Of a stretch of 64,000 nucleotides of DNA, positions 53,254 to 62,945 are shown piece after piece; positions within the stretch are counted from its first letter, which is position 1, and the number at the start of each line of letters is the position of its first letter. Below the pieces are notes generated by a model, which ran no database searches, had not been told where the DNA came from, and saw only the letters and a list, made by a program, of their open reading frames with translations. A program made the translations under genes and the position numbers. Source of the DNA: Flavobacterium tructae (lineage in GTDB: Bacteria; Bacteroidota; Bacteroidia; Flavobacteriales; Flavobacteriaceae); NCBI RefSeq assembly GCF_002217475.1, contig NZ_MUHH01000017.1, forward strand, positions 234,950-298,949. The letters are read 5' to 3'.

Positions 53254-54774
53254 TCAAGTAACTATATTAAGCATTTTTTGAGTGGCTATAATCGCTGCAA
53301 CGGTCTGGTCAGAATCTAATCCTCTCGTTTTAAATTCTTTTCCGTTGTTGACCCAGGTGATGATGGTTTCACACAAAGCATCAGAGCTGCTTCCGGGAGG
53401 GATTCGTACGGCATAGTCAATTAATTTGGGAAGTGTTAGTTTTTTGTTTTTATAAATTTTGGATAATGCATTCATAAAAGCGTCAAACTGACCGTCACCC
53501 TGAGCATTTTCTTCGATAATTTCATCGCCGAATTTTAAGCATAAAGTTGTTGACGGGCGCATTCCTTTTGAGTGAACTAATATATAGGATTCAATTTTTA
53601 TTCTTTCTTCATAAGTATGGCTGTCCAGAACATCAGAAATAATGTACGGAAGATCTTCTTTGGTTACTGTCTCTTTTTTGTCTCCCAGTTCGATGATTCT
53701 TTGTGTGACCAATTTCAAATCTTCCTGATTCAATTTTAAGCCTAATTCCTGAAGATTCTTTTCGATATTGGCTTTTCCCGACGTTTTTCCTAAAGCATAT
53801 TTTCGTTTTCTTCCAAAGCGTTCCGGAAGTAAATCATTAAAATACAGATTGTTTTTATTGTCTCCGTCGGCATGAATTCCGGCAGTTTGCGTGAAAACAT
53901 TGTCTCCCACAATCGGTTTGTTGGCAGGGATTCTGTAGCCAGTAAAAGTTTCTACCAGTTTACTTACGGTATACAAAGAAGTTTCCTTAATGTTGATGCT
54001 TACTTCAGGCAGGTAATCGTTTATCACGGCCACTGTGCTTTCTAAGGGCGCATTTCCTGCACGTTCACCCATTCCGTTTACGGTTACATGAAGTCCGTTG
54101 ATACCGGCTTTTATGGCTTCCATAACATTGGCAACGCTTAGGTCGTAGTCGTTATGAGCATGGAAATCAAAATGAATTTTAGGATATCGGGCTCTGATTT
54201 TTGAAATAAACTCAAAAGTCAGAGATGGAATTAGCACACCCAAAGTATCCGGAAGCAAAATTCGTTTAACAGGCTGTGTGGAGAGAAAATCCAGAAATTG
54301 AAAAACATAGTCAGGAGAATTTCGCATTCCGTTACTCCAGTCTTCCAGGTAAACATTGGTTTCAATATCATTCGCCCGAGCTAAACTGATGATGTGTGCG
54401 ATTTCAGAAAAGTGCTGTTCAGGTGTTTTTTTTAATTGATGAGTAAGATGATTTAGGGAGCCTTTGGTCAATAAATTTTGAACTCTTGCACCAGCTTTTT
54501 TCATCCATTCTATCGAAACGCCGCCATCTACAAAGGCAAGAACTTCAATACGATTGATGTATTCTTTTTCGGTTGCCCAGGTAGTAATGCCTTTTACGGC
54601 CTGAAATTCTCCTTCGCTTACACGTGCAGAGGCAATTTCGATTCGGTCAATATTTAATTCCTCCAACAGTAATTGTGCAATGGTCAGTTTTTCTGCAGCA
54701 GAAAATGATACTCCCGAGGTTTGTTCACCATCACGAAGTGTCGTATCCATTATTTCAATTTTTCTTTTTTCCAT
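53254..54774 (-). CDS. cimA: Citramalate synthase-like / 2-isopropylmalate synthase family enzyme
   Basis: About 506 residues from the ATG at 54774 (an upstream ATG adds nine). DTTLRDGEQTSGVSFS and FHAHNDYDLSVANVME give the metal and acyl-CoA aldol site; a C-terminal regulatory LeuA domain follows (about 390-506). The blocks DRIEIASARVSEGE, NLLTKGSLNHL, YLEDWSNGMRNSPDY, RILLPDTLGVL and VNGMGERAGNAPLES are, from memory, close to Leptospira citramalate synthase, whose pyruvate pocket uses the Leu/Leu/Tyr positions that these blocks retain. Ordinary LeuA reads differently here. The likely reaction is pyruvate plus acetyl-CoA to (R)-citramalate, the entry to threonine-independent isoleucine synthesis. 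It could still be an isopropylmalate synthase, so the symbol is provisional. Confidence 0.72.
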   Translation of the reverse strand: MEKRKIEIMDTTLRDGEQTSGVSFSAAEKLTIAQLLLEELNIDRIEIASARVSEGEFQAVKGITTWATEKEYINRIEVLAFVDGGVSIEWMKKAGARVQNLLTKGSLNHLTHQLKKTPEQHFSEIAHIISLARANDIETNVYLEDWSNGMRNSPDYVFQFLDFLSTQPVKRILLPDTLGVLIPSLTFEFISKIRARYPKIHFDFHAHNDYDLSVANVMEAIKAGINGLHVTVNGMGERAGNAPLESTVAVINDYLPEVSINIKETSLYTVSKLVETFTGYRIPANKPIVGDNVFTQTAGIHADGDNKNNLYFNDLLPERFGRKRKYALGKTSGKANIEKNLQELGLKLNQEDLKLVTQRIIELGDKKETVTKEDLPYIISDVLDSHTYEERIKIESYILVHSKGMRPSTTLCLKFGDEIIEENAQGDGQFDAFMNALSKIYKNKKLTLPKLIDYAVRIPPGSSSDALCETIITWVNNGKEFKTRGLDSDQTVAAIIATQKMLNIVT

Positions 54775-54841
54775 ATTGATTTTCCAAATTCCTTTATACA
54801 AATAGATTGTTGTTGTGTTGTCTGGTTTTGTTTAAGTTATA

Positions 54842-54877
54842 AGACCCGACAGATTTTAAAAAAAACCTGCCGGGTCT
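54842..54877. repeat. CCCGACAGATTTT hairpin between leuD and cimA-like gene
   Basis: AGACCCGACAGATTTT pairs with AACCTGCCGGGTCT with one wobble. It belongs to the same family as the two terminator-like hairpins near 20.1 and 21.9 kb, but here it lies inside an operon, in the leuD-cimA gap. Confidence 0.75.
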
Positions 54878-54898
54878 CATAGGACTGAACCTGATTTT

Positions 54899-55495
54899 TT
54901 AATAAGGAAGTTTGTCAGCAAAAGCAACAATGTCTTCTTTAATGTTTTGTAAATAATCAATGTCATCAAAGCCATTAATCATGTTGTTCTTTTTGTATCC
55001 GTTAATTGCAAATGATTCCTGCTGGCCTGTCGACAATAAGGTAATCGTTTGATTCGGTAAATTGATTTCCAGTTCTGTTTTAGGATCAGCCTCGATAGCT
55101 TTGAAAATGATTTCGGCAAATTCAGGGCTTACCTGAACCGGAAGAACTCCAATATTTAAGCAGTTTCCTTTGAAGATATCTGCAAAGAAGCTTGAAACGA
55201 CAGCTCTGAAACCGTAATCGTAAACTGCCCAGGCAGCGTGCTCTCTTGAAGATCCTGAACCGAAGTTTTTTCCTCCAACCAGAATTTTTCCGCTATAAGT
55301 TGAATCGTTTAAAACGAAATCAGTTTTTGGAGTATCGTCTCCGTTGTATCTCCAGTCTCTAAACAAATTGTCTCCAAAACCTTCACGTTTTGTAGCTTTT
55401 AGAAAACGAGCCGGAATGATTTGATCGGTGTCTACGTTTTCAATTGGCAGTGGCACCGCACTGCTGGTAAGTATGTCGAATTTATCGTATGCCAT
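54899..55495 (-). CDS. leuD: 3-isopropylmalate dehydratase small subunit
   Basis: 198 residues. [20 protein letters not shown] and [20 protein letters not shown] are the small-subunit signatures; [14 protein letters not shown] is also typical. Together with LeuC it isomerises isopropylmalate (and citramalate). It is second in the operon. Confidence 0.96.
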   Translation of the reverse strand: MAYDKFDILTSSAVPLPIENVDTDQIIPARFLKATKREGFGDNLFRDWRYNGDDTPKTDFVLNDSTYSGKILVGGKNFGSGSSREHAAWAVYDYGFRAVVSSFFADIFKGNCLNIGVLPVQVSPEFAEIIFKAIEADPKTELEINLPNQTITLLSTGQQESFAINGYKKNNMINGFDDIDYLQNIKEDIVAFADKLPY

Positions 55496-55499
55496 TTTT

Positions 55500-55646
55500 T
55501 TCTGCTTTAGGCTGTTTTTCTGCTTTAGGCTATAAGCTGTATGCTTTAAGCTTTTTGCACAGCGTTTGTTTTTTTATTTGCTTCAGGCAGTAAGCCTTTT
55601 TTTATAATCTGATTAAAGCTTAAAGCCTATTGCTTAAAGCTTACAG
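55500..55646. repeat. TGCTTTAGGCT / AAGCCT repeat cluster between leuC and leuD
   Basis: Copies of TCTGCTTTAGGCTGT, GGCTATAAGCTGTATGCTTTAA (given in pieces: GGCTATAAGCTG, TATGCTTTAA) and, toward leuC, the opposite orientation TTAAAGCCTATTGCTTAAAGC. It is the same family as the gap at 1056-1132. Confidence 0.72.
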
Positions 55647-55652
55647 CAAGAA

Positions 55653-57047
55653 TTAAAATAATTCTCTTGGGTCTGTTAGTTTTCCTGTAATAGCAGCTGC
55701 AGCAGCCATAATCGGACTTGCTAATAATGTTCTTGAGCCTGGGCCCTGACGACCTTCAAAATTTCTGTTGGAGGTGCTTACTGCATATTTTCCGGCAGGA
55801 ACTTTATCGTCGTTCATAGCCAGACATGCAGAACAACCAGGTTGACGTAATACAAAACCAGCATCCGTAAGAATGTCTAAAATACCTTCTTCTTTAATTT
55901 GAGCTTCAACAACGTGAGAACCGGGAACTAGCCAAGCCGTTACATTGTCAGCTTTTTTTCTTCCTTTAACAATCTCGGCAAAAGCTCTGAAGTCTTCAAT
56001 ACGCCCATTGGTACAGCTTCCTAGGAAAACATAGTCAATTGGCTTTCCAATCATTACATCGTCTTCTTTAAAGCCCATGTAAGCCAAAGATTTTTTGTAA
56101 GTTTCCTCACCACCTTCAACTTCTTTTGCATTTGGGATATGTTTTGATATACCAATTCCCATTCCCGGGTTAGTACCATAAGTAATCATTGGTTCGATAT
56201 CGGAAGCATTGATGTTCAGTTCGGCATCAAAAACAGCATCAGGATCCGTTTTTAGGGTTTTCCAGTAGGCAACCGCTTTGTCCCATGCTTCTCCTTTTGG
56301 AGTGAATAATCTTCCTTCAAGGAAATCAAAAGTAGTCTGATCCGGAGCGATCATCCCGCCTCGGGCACCCATTTCAATACTTAGGTTACAAACCGTCATA
56401 CGGCCTTCCATGGTCATATTTTCGAAAACATCTCCGGCATATTCAACAAAATAACCGGTTCCGCCTGAAGTCGTTAACTGAGCGATAATGTATAGCGCAA
56501 CATCTTTTGGTCCAACTCCCTTGCTTAACTGACCGTTTACGTTGATACGCATTTTTTTTGGTTTTGGCTGCATAATACATTGCGTAGAAAGAACCATCTC
56601 AACCTCAGAAGTTCCGATACCAAAAGCAATCGCTCCAAAAGCGCCGTGAGTAGAGGTGTGTGAATCTCCGCAAACAATAGTAGCACCTGGCAAAGTAATT
56701 CCGTTTTCAGGACCTACTACGTGTACAATTCCATTTTTAATGTGTCCTAGTCCCCAGTGTGAAATACCGTATTCATTGGCGTTGTCTTCAAGTGCTTTCA
56801 GCTGATTGGCGGACAGAGCATCTTGTACTGGCAGGTGTTGGTTAATAGTTGGAGTATTGTGGTCTGCAGTTGCAAAAGTACGCTCCGGATATAAAACGGA
56901 AACGCCTCTGGCTTTTAATCCTAGAAAAGCAACGGGACTTGTAACTTCGTGAATAAAATGGCGGTCAATAAAAAACACATCTGGTCCATCTTCAATTTTA
57001 CGCACTACATGTGAATCCCATACTTTGTCAAATAATGTCTTACTCAT
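55653..57047 (-). CDS. leuC: 3-isopropylmalate dehydratase large subunit
   Basis: 464 residues. The [4Fe-4S] cysteines are in [13 protein letters not shown] and [11 protein letters not shown] (Cys405, Cys408). Other signatures are the start [12 protein letters not shown] and [20 protein letters not shown]. It is the first gene of the operon and has a full promoter just upstream. Confidence 0.96.
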   Translation of the reverse strand: MSKTLFDKVWDSHVVRKIEDGPDVFFIDRHFIHEVTSPVAFLGLKARGVSVLYPERTFATADHNTPTINQHLPVQDALSANQLKALEDNANEYGISHWGLGHIKNGIVHVVGPENGITLPGATIVCGDSHTSTHGAFGAIAFGIGTSEVEMVLSTQCIMQPKPKKMRINVNGQLSKGVGPKDVALYIIAQLTTSGGTGYFVEYAGDVFENMTMEGRMTVCNLSIEMGARGGMIAPDQTTFDFLEGRLFTPKGEAWDKAVAYWKTLKTDPDAVFDAELNINASDIEPMITYGTNPGMGIGISKHIPNAKEVEGGEETYKKSLAYMGFKEDDVMIGKPIDYVFLGSCTNGRIEDFRAFAEIVKGRKKADNVTAWLVPGSHVVEAQIKEEGILDILTDAGFVLRQPGCSACLAMNDDKVPAGKYAVSTSNRNFEGRQGPGSRTLLASPIMAAAAAITGKLTDPRELF

Positions 57048-57112
57048 TGTTTTGTTTTTTTAATTGTAATTTCTATAACCACAGCAATTTCTGCTTATAT
57101 ATAATAGGAAAG

Positions 57113-57142
57113 CAAAATTAAAAAAAGCTAAAAAGTGGTCAA
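57113..57142 (-). promoter_or_regulatory. Promoter of the leuC operon
   Basis: On the minus strand TTG (57140-57142), a 19-base spacer and TAATTTTG (57113-57120) match the Bacteroidota TTG-N17-23-TAnnTTTG promoter exactly. A leader of about 58 bases follows; I saw no leucine-rich leader peptide or attenuator. Confidence 0.72.
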
Positions 57143-57651
57143 TTTCAATATTTCATTATATACGATACCCAAACTAAAAATACGAATTGCGATTGGCTTT
57201 TGAAAAATCTGTTTTTGGCCGCAAAAAGAATGGCAGATCAGTATTGTTTTTCTTTCCGAAGTTAATTTCCAGAGTGTAGCTTTGAATTTTAGCAGTTGAT
57301 GAATTTGCCTTGAAATCACCATAAAATATAGGTTTTAGGGTTGAAAAATGTAACAAAATCAACAAAAAAGGCGGTTTTTATTGATTTTGAATTTCTTTTT
57401 AAGTTTTTGGGATTTCAGATAAAAACACTTTTTAAGCGTACTTTGACGCTTTTAGAAGGAATATGTATCTGTGTTTTTTTACTGGAAATAATACGACATC
57501 CAAGAAGCGTATTTTTTTCTTTTTTAGAATGAAATTAAATGAAGAAGTAGAGGATTGCTTGTGGAGAAATTGACAGATAATGACGGGTATCTGACATTTG
57601 CTTTTAAAAGCTAGTGCTAATTTTGAACAATCTAATTTTAAAAATAATGTT
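57143..57651. other. Gap between the leu operon and the DUF417 gene
   Basis: About 500 bases without a gene. Several AT-rich open frames of about 60-80 codons occur on both strands but none has a believable start or composition. I see no repeat, terminator or RNA fold in it that stands out. Confidence 0.5.
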
Positions 57652-58071
57652 ATGAATTTAAATGAATTTGCGTACAAACTGGGAGTTTTGGGGACTGTAA
57701 TTATTTTGCTTTGGGTAGGACTTTTTAAGTTTACAGCGGTGGAAGCCGGAGCGATAAAAGAATTGGTCGAAAATCATTTTGCTATGGGCTGGATGTACAA
57801 AGTAATGTCGGTTCAGCAGGTTTCAAATCTTATTGGGATTTTTGAAGTGTTAACGGGGATTGGTTTACTGGCTTCTTTGTTTTTAAGAAGAATTGGTTTT
57901 TATGCAGGCTTTGCATCAGCGGTTATATTTGTGACCACATTGAGTTTTCTGGCGACCACTCCGGGTGTTTTTAAAATGGTGGAAGGATTTCCTGTAACCG
58001 ATTTTTTTATTTTAAAGGACATTCCGTATTTGGCAATTTCACTGATGGTTTTTGTGAATGGTAAAGAATAA
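57652..58071 (+). CDS. DUF417 family membrane protein (YkgB/RclC-like)
   Basis: 139 residues from the ATG at 57652; the longer reading from 57598 adds 18 residues that lack sense. Four hydrophobic helices: LGVLGTVIILLWVGLFKFTA, LIGIFEVLTGIGLLASLFL, FYAGFASAVIFVTTLSFLAT and IPYLAISLMVFVNG. Features such as LWVGLFKFTAVEAGAI, VENHFAMGWMY and LATTPGVF match DUF417. The E. coli relatives are linked to reactive-chlorine resistance; the role here is unproven. Confidence 0.85.
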   Translation: MNLNEFAYKLGVLGTVIILLWVGLFKFTAVEAGAIKELVENHFAMGWMYKVMSVQQVSNLIGIFEVLTGIGLLASLFLRRIGFYAGFASAVIFVTTLSFLATTPGVFKMVEGFPVTDFFILKDIPYLAISLMVFVNGKE

Positions 58072-58238
58072 AAAATATTGAGAGGTGTTGATAAAAACCT
58101 GCATTCTTTCTCTAAAAAAAAGACTAAATTTGAACTTCCTCAATTTTGTATCTCAACTTTTCTTATGGTTCATATAATCAGTTGTTTATGTGATGCGGAA
58201 CGTAGAATTTGGAATTTTAAATTTGTCTTTTTATACCT

Positions 58239-61200
58239 ATGTACTTAATATTCGATACCGAAACCACCGGATTACCAAAACGATGGGATGCTCCGATAAC
58301 CGATTCTGATAACTGGCCTCGCTGTATTCAGATCGCATGGCAGCTCCATGACGAAATGGGGCAGCTCATAGAGCATCAGGATTATCTGGTTAAGCCTGAC
58401 GGATTTAATATTCCGTACGATGCCGAGCGTATTCACGGAATTTCGACAGAATTGGCTGAAGCCGATGGAATCACGCTGGCCGAGGTCTTGGAGAAATTCA
58501 ATATCGCTTTAAGTAAAACCAAATTTATTGTTGGTCAGAACTTAGGTTTCGACGTTAATATCATGGGAGCTGAATTCCATAGAATGGGAGTCGATTCTCC
58601 TATGGGCTCGATGCCGGTTCTGGATACTTGTACAGAAGTTACCGCTTCGTTGTTAAAACTTCCGGGTGGACGTGGAGGAAGATTCAAATTGCCAACGTTA
58701 ACAGAATTACACGAATATCTTTTTAATAAACCTTTTGCAGAAGCCCACAACGCAACTGCCGACGTTGAGGCAACTACGCGTTGTTTTCTGGAGTTAATCA
58801 GAAGAGAGGTTTTTACCAAAGAAGAACTGGATGTTCCAAAGGATTATTTTAAGGAATTCCAAAGTAGAAATCCACAGGAGTTTCCGTTAATCGGATTAAA
58901 ACACATCAATTTAAAGGCTGCTTCTGACAAGATTAGAGAGCAGTTAAAGGCTTTAGAGTCTGTTGGACAAGAACCTACCATTTCGCATTCAGACAGAGAA
59001 GATTTTAAAGCTGCAAAATATGCGCATTTGCACAATCATACACAGTTTTCGGTACTTCAATCTACTATCGGAATTGGAAATATTGTTTCGGCTGCAGCCA
59101 AAAACGGAATGCCGTCCGTGGCTATGACGGATACCGGAAACATGATGGGGGCTTTCCATTTTGTGAGCGCCGTTATGAACCATAATAAAGCAGCTTCAGG
59201 AAAAAATAAAGCTTTGGTTGAAGCTGGAGAAGAACCGACTGAAACCGAAGTAAAACCAATTGTAGGCTGTGAATTTAATATCTGTGAAAATCACTTAGAC
59301 AAAAGCAAAAAAGATAATGGTTATCAAGTTGTTTTACTGGCTAAAAATAAAGCAGGTTATCACAATTTGGCCAAAATGGCTTCGATTGCCTATACGGATG
59401 GTTTTTATTATGTTCCGAGAATTGACCGTGCCATTGTAGAGCAATACAAAGGTGATATCATGGTTTTGTCCGGGAATTTATACGGAGAAATTCCGAGTAA
59501 AATTCTGAACATTGGAGAAAATCAAGCCGAAGAAGCTTTGATTTGGTGGAAAGAACAATTTGGTGAAGATTTCTATCTGGAAGTAATGCGCCACAATCAG
59601 GAAGATGAGAATCGTGTCAACAAAACGCTGATTGAGTTTTCTAAAAAACACGATGTAAAGTTAATTGCTACTAACAATACTTATTATTTAAATAAAGAAG
59701 ACGCCAATGCACACGACATTCTATTGTGTGTAAAAGACGGTGAAAAGCAGGCAACACCAATTGGCCGTGGGCGAGGTTACCGCTACGGACTTCCAAATCA
59801 GGAATATTATTTCAAGTCGCAAGAGGAGATGAAAAAACTCTTTGCCGATTTGCCGGAAGCCATTATCAATATTCAGGAAATTATTGATAAGGTTGAAGGA
59901 TATTCGCTTTATCGTGATGTATTGCTTCCTAAATTTGATATTCCAGAAGAATTTGTTGATCCGGAAGATGAAAAGGATAATGGTGTTCGTGGTGAAAATG
60001 CTTACTTGCGAGACCTTACAATGCGAGGAGCCGAAAGAAGATATGGCGTAATAACCGAATCGATTCAGGAACGTTTGGATTTTGAATTATTAACGATTTC
60101 AAATTCAGGATATCCGGGTTACTTTTTGATCGTACAGGATTTCATTGCCGAGGCCAGAAAAATGGACGTATCGGTAGGTCCCGGCCGTGGATCTGCAGCT
60201 GGTTCAGCCGTTGCGTATTGTCTCGGAATTACGAACATTGACCCCATTAAATACGATTTACTTTTTGAGCGTTTCCTAAATCCTGACCGTGTATCGATGC
60301 CCGATATTGATATCGACTTTGATGACGAGGGGCGTGGACGTGTAATGGATTATGTAATCAACAAATACGGTCAAAAACAGGTGGCACAGATTATCACGTA
60401 TGGTAAAATGGCAACCAAATCGGCAATTCGTGATACGGCGCGTGTACTGGATTTGCCATTATTTGAAGCCGATAGAATTGCAAAACTGATTCCGGGAATG
60501 ATGCCCTCAAAATGGAATTTGGCACGTTTTATTTCTGAGAGTGAAGACGAGGTCAAAAAAGCACTTCGTTCGGACGAATTTGATAATGTAAAAGAGTTAA
60601 TCGCTATTGCCAATGAAGATGATTTGGCGGGAGAAACCATTCAGCAGGCAAAAATCCTTGAAGGATCGATGCGTAATACCGGTATTCACGCCTGTGGGGT
60701 AATCATTACACCTTCGGATATTACGAATTATGTTCCTGTTACCACCGCAAAAGATTCGGATTTATATGTAACTCAGTTTGATAACTCGGTTGCAGAAAGT
60801 GCCGGATTGCTGAAAATGGACTTCTTGGGTCTGAAGACCCTTACACTGATAAAAGATACCGTAAAACTGGTAAAATACAGAACGAACATTGATCTGGATC
60901 CTGATACTTTTCCGATTGATGACGAAGAAACGTATGCGCTTTTCCAAAGAGGTGAAACGGTTGGAATCTTCCAATACGAGTCGCCTGGGATGCAGAAATA
61001 CATGAAAGATCTAAAGCCAACGGTTTTTGGGGATTTAATTGCCATGAACGCATTGTATCGTCCGGGACCTTTGGAGTATATTCCGTCTTTCGTTCGAAGA
61101 AAAAATGGTGACGAGGAAATCAAATACGATTTGGATGCCTGTGCCGAATATTTATCAGAAACCTACGGAATTACAGTTTATCAGGAGCAGGTAATGCTTT

Positions 61201-62768
61201 TGTCTCAGTCTTTGGCAGGATTTACAAAGGGTGAGGCCGACGTTTTGCGTAAAGCGATGGGTAAGAAACAAAAAGACGTACTGGATAAAATGAAGCCGAA
61301 GTTTGTGGAACAAGCAGCGCAAAAAGGCCATGATGCAAAAGTTTTGGAGAAAATCTGGAAAGACTGGGAAGCCTTTGCGAGTTACGCCTTCAACAAATCA
61401 CACTCGACTTGTTATGCCTGGATTGCTTACCAAACGGCTTATTTGAAAGCACATTATCCGGCAGAGTATATGGCTGCGGTACTTTCGAATAATATGAACG
61501 ATATCAAACAGGTTTCCTTCTTTATGGAAGAATGTAAACGTATGGGCTTACAGGTTTTGGGGCCGGACGTAAATGAATCGTACTATAAATTTACTGTTAA
61601 TGATGATTATGCCGTTCGTTTTGGAATGGGAGCAATCAAAGGGGTAGGTTCCGGAGCCGTAGAGACAATTGTAGAAAATAGAAAAGACGGAAGATATAAA
61701 TCGATTTTTGACTTGGCCAAGCGAATTGATTTGCGTGCCGCTAACAAAAAAGCGATTGAAAATTTAGCATTAGCAGGGGGGTTTGATTCTTTTGAAGGAA
61801 CAACCAGGGCACAATATTTCCACGATGAGGGAGATGGAATTACATTCTACGAAAAAGCGATGCGTTACGGATCGAAGTTTCAGGAAAATGAAAACTCCTC
61901 ACAGGTAAGTTTGTTCGGAGAAACCAGCGAAGTACAGATTGCTGAACCTGTCGTACCTCCTTGTGAAGACTGGAGTACCATGGAAAAACTGGCAAAGGAA
62001 AAAGAAGTAGTTGGAATCTATATTTCAGGACATCCTTTGGACGATTTCAGATTTGAGATGAAATATTTCTGTAATAACAAATTGGAATCCTTGAAAAGTA
62101 TGAACGAGTTTGTGGGTAAAAATCTGAATTTTGCCGGAATCATAAACAATGTTCAGCACCGTGTGGCTAAAAACGGAAAGGGCTGGGCTGTATTTAACTT
62201 AGAGGGGTATGATGAAAGTTATGAGTTCAAGATTTTTGGGGAAGAGTATTTAAAATTCCGCCATTTCTTAATTCAGAATAATTTTGCTTTCATCAAAATA
62301 TTGATAAAAGACGGTTGGGTAAATCATGACACCGGTAAGAAATCGGATCCAAGAATGCAATTTGTTGAAATCAGACAATTGCAGGACATTTTGGAAGCTT
62401 TTGCCAAAAAGCTGATTTTGCTGTTAAACATAAAAGACCTTCAGACAGATTTTATTCATAGGTTAAGCCATTTGTTTAGTGAGAATAAAGGAGACAATTC
62501 AGTGACTTTTGAGATCATGGAATTGGAAAAAGTAAAGAGATTGGTTGAGGTAGAAACGCCAAAAGATTTTGAAGAATCTACTTTTGAAGAAGAAAATGAC
62601 AGGGAAGATGATGGAATAGAGGAAACAAAGATTCAGGAAGTAAATGAAGTTGAGGAAATTAAGGTTGTAAACAAATTAACGATGCCAAGCCGCAGGTTAA
62701 AAATAAAAATCTCAACAGAGCTATTGATAGAATTGGAAAAAATGCAGGTGAATTTTAAGTTAAATTAG
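58239..62768 (+). CDS. dnaE: DNA polymerase III alpha subunit with fused DnaQ-type exonuclease
   Basis: 1509 residues. Residues 1-about 190 are a DEDDh exonuclease: YLIFDTETTGLP (Asp6, Glu8), GQNLGFDVNIMG and HNATADVEATTRC. The PHP domain starts near 265 (YAHLHNHTQFSVLQSTIGIG). The palm has GPGRGSAAGSAVAYCLG and the catalytic aspartates MPDIDIDFDDEGR near 687; VYQEQVMLLSQSLAGFTKGE and SYAFNKSHSTCYAWIAYQTAYL are further DnaE signatures. The C-terminal OB fold follows, and then an acidic low-complexity tail (ESTFEEENDREDDG). The fusion of proofreading and synthesis activities is normal in Bacteroidota. The 5' leader has a TAAATTTG element at 58218-58225. Confidence 0.96.
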   Translation: MYLIFDTETTGLPKRWDAPITDSDNWPRCIQIAWQLHDEMGQLIEHQDYLVKPDGFNIPYDAERIHGISTELAEADGITLAEVLEKFNIALSKTKFIVGQNLGFDVNIMGAEFHRMGVDSPMGSMPVLDTCTEVTASLLKLPGGRGGRFKLPTLTELHEYLFNKPFAEAHNATADVEATTRCFLELIRREVFTKEELDVPKDYFKEFQSRNPQEFPLIGLKHINLKAASDKIREQLKALESVGQEPTISHSDREDFKAAKYAHLHNHTQFSVLQSTIGIGNIVSAAAKNGMPSVAMTDTGNMMGAFHFVSAVMNHNKAASGKNKALVEAGEEPTETEVKPIVGCEFNICENHLDKSKKDNGYQVVLLAKNKAGYHNLAKMASIAYTDGFYYVPRIDRAIVEQYKGDIMVLSGNLYGEIPSKILNIGENQAEEALIWWKEQFGEDFYLEVMRHNQEDENRVNKTLIEFSKKHDVKLIATNNTYYLNKEDANAHDILLCVKDGEKQATPIGRGRGYRYGLPNQEYYFKSQEEMKKLFADLPEAIINIQEIIDKVEGYSLYRDVLLPKFDIPEEFVDPEDEKDNGVRGENAYLRDLTMRGAERRYGVITESIQERLDFELLTISNSGYPGYFLIVQDFIAEARKMDVSVGPGRGSAAGSAVAYCLGITNIDPIKYDLLFERFLNPDRVSMPDIDIDFDDEGRGRVMDYVINKYGQKQVAQIITYGKMATKSAIRDTARVLDLPLFEADRIAKLIPGMMPSKWNLARFISESEDEVKKALRSDEFDNVKELIAIANEDDLAGETIQQAKILEGSMRNTGIHACGVIITPSDITNYVPVTTAKDSDLYVTQFDNSVAESAGLLKMDFLGLKTLTLIKDTVKLVKYRTNIDLDPDTFPIDDEETYALFQRGETVGIFQYESPGMQKYMKDLKPTVFGDLIAMNALYRPGPLEYIPSFVRRKNGDEEIKYDLDACAEYLSETYGITVYQEQVMLLSQSLAGFTKGEADVLRKAMGKKQKDVLDKMKPKFVEQAAQKGHDAKVLEKIWKDWEAFASYAFNKSHSTCYAWIAYQTAYLKAHYPAEYMAAVLSNNMNDIKQVSFFMEECKRMGLQVLGPDVNESYYKFTVNDDYAVRFGMGAIKGVGSGAVETIVENRKDGRYKSIFDLAKRIDLRAANKKAIENLALAGGFDSFEGTTRAQYFHDEGDGITFYEKAMRYGSKFQENENSSQVSLFGETSEVQIAEPVVPPCEDWSTMEKLAKEKEVVGIYISGHPLDDFRFEMKYFCNNKLESLKSMNEFVGKNLNFAGIINNVQHRVAKNGKGWAVFNLEGYDESYEFKIFGEEYLKFRHFLIQNNFAFIKILIKDGWVNHDTGKKSDPRMQFVEIRQLQDILEAFAKKLILLLNIKDLQTDFIHRLSHLFSENKGDNSVTFEIMELEKVKRLVEVETPKDFEESTFEEENDREDDGIEETKIQEVNEVEEIKVVNKLTMPSRRLKIKISTELLIELEKMQVNFKLN

Positions 62769-62914
62769 ATTTTAACAGTTAAAATTTAAAAGAATGTATT
62801 TTTTTTACGTTAAAATTATGCATGCATAATAGTTTTTTAGTAATATTGCTCAAAATTACAACGATTTCGTTCCAAGTCTAACAACGCAAACCAGAAGATT
62901 ATGTTAAAATAATC

Positions 62915-62922
62915 TATGTTTG
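62915..62922 (+). promoter_or_regulatory. Possible -7 element (TATGTTTG) for the OM barrel gene
   Basis: A fit to TAnnTTTG, 24 bases before the ATG. The TTG box at the usual distance is missing. Confidence 0.4.
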
Positions 62923-62945
62923 TAAAAATTAATTAAATCAAAATT

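Noticed and set aside
57048..57112. A leucine attenuator or T-box-like leader before leuC
   Set aside because: The leader is about 60 bases with no leucine-codon run and no stable stem followed by T.
57128..57532. Overlapping open frames of about 60 codons on both strands upstream of leuC
   Set aside because: They overlap each other and the leuC promoter, with no believable start or similarity.
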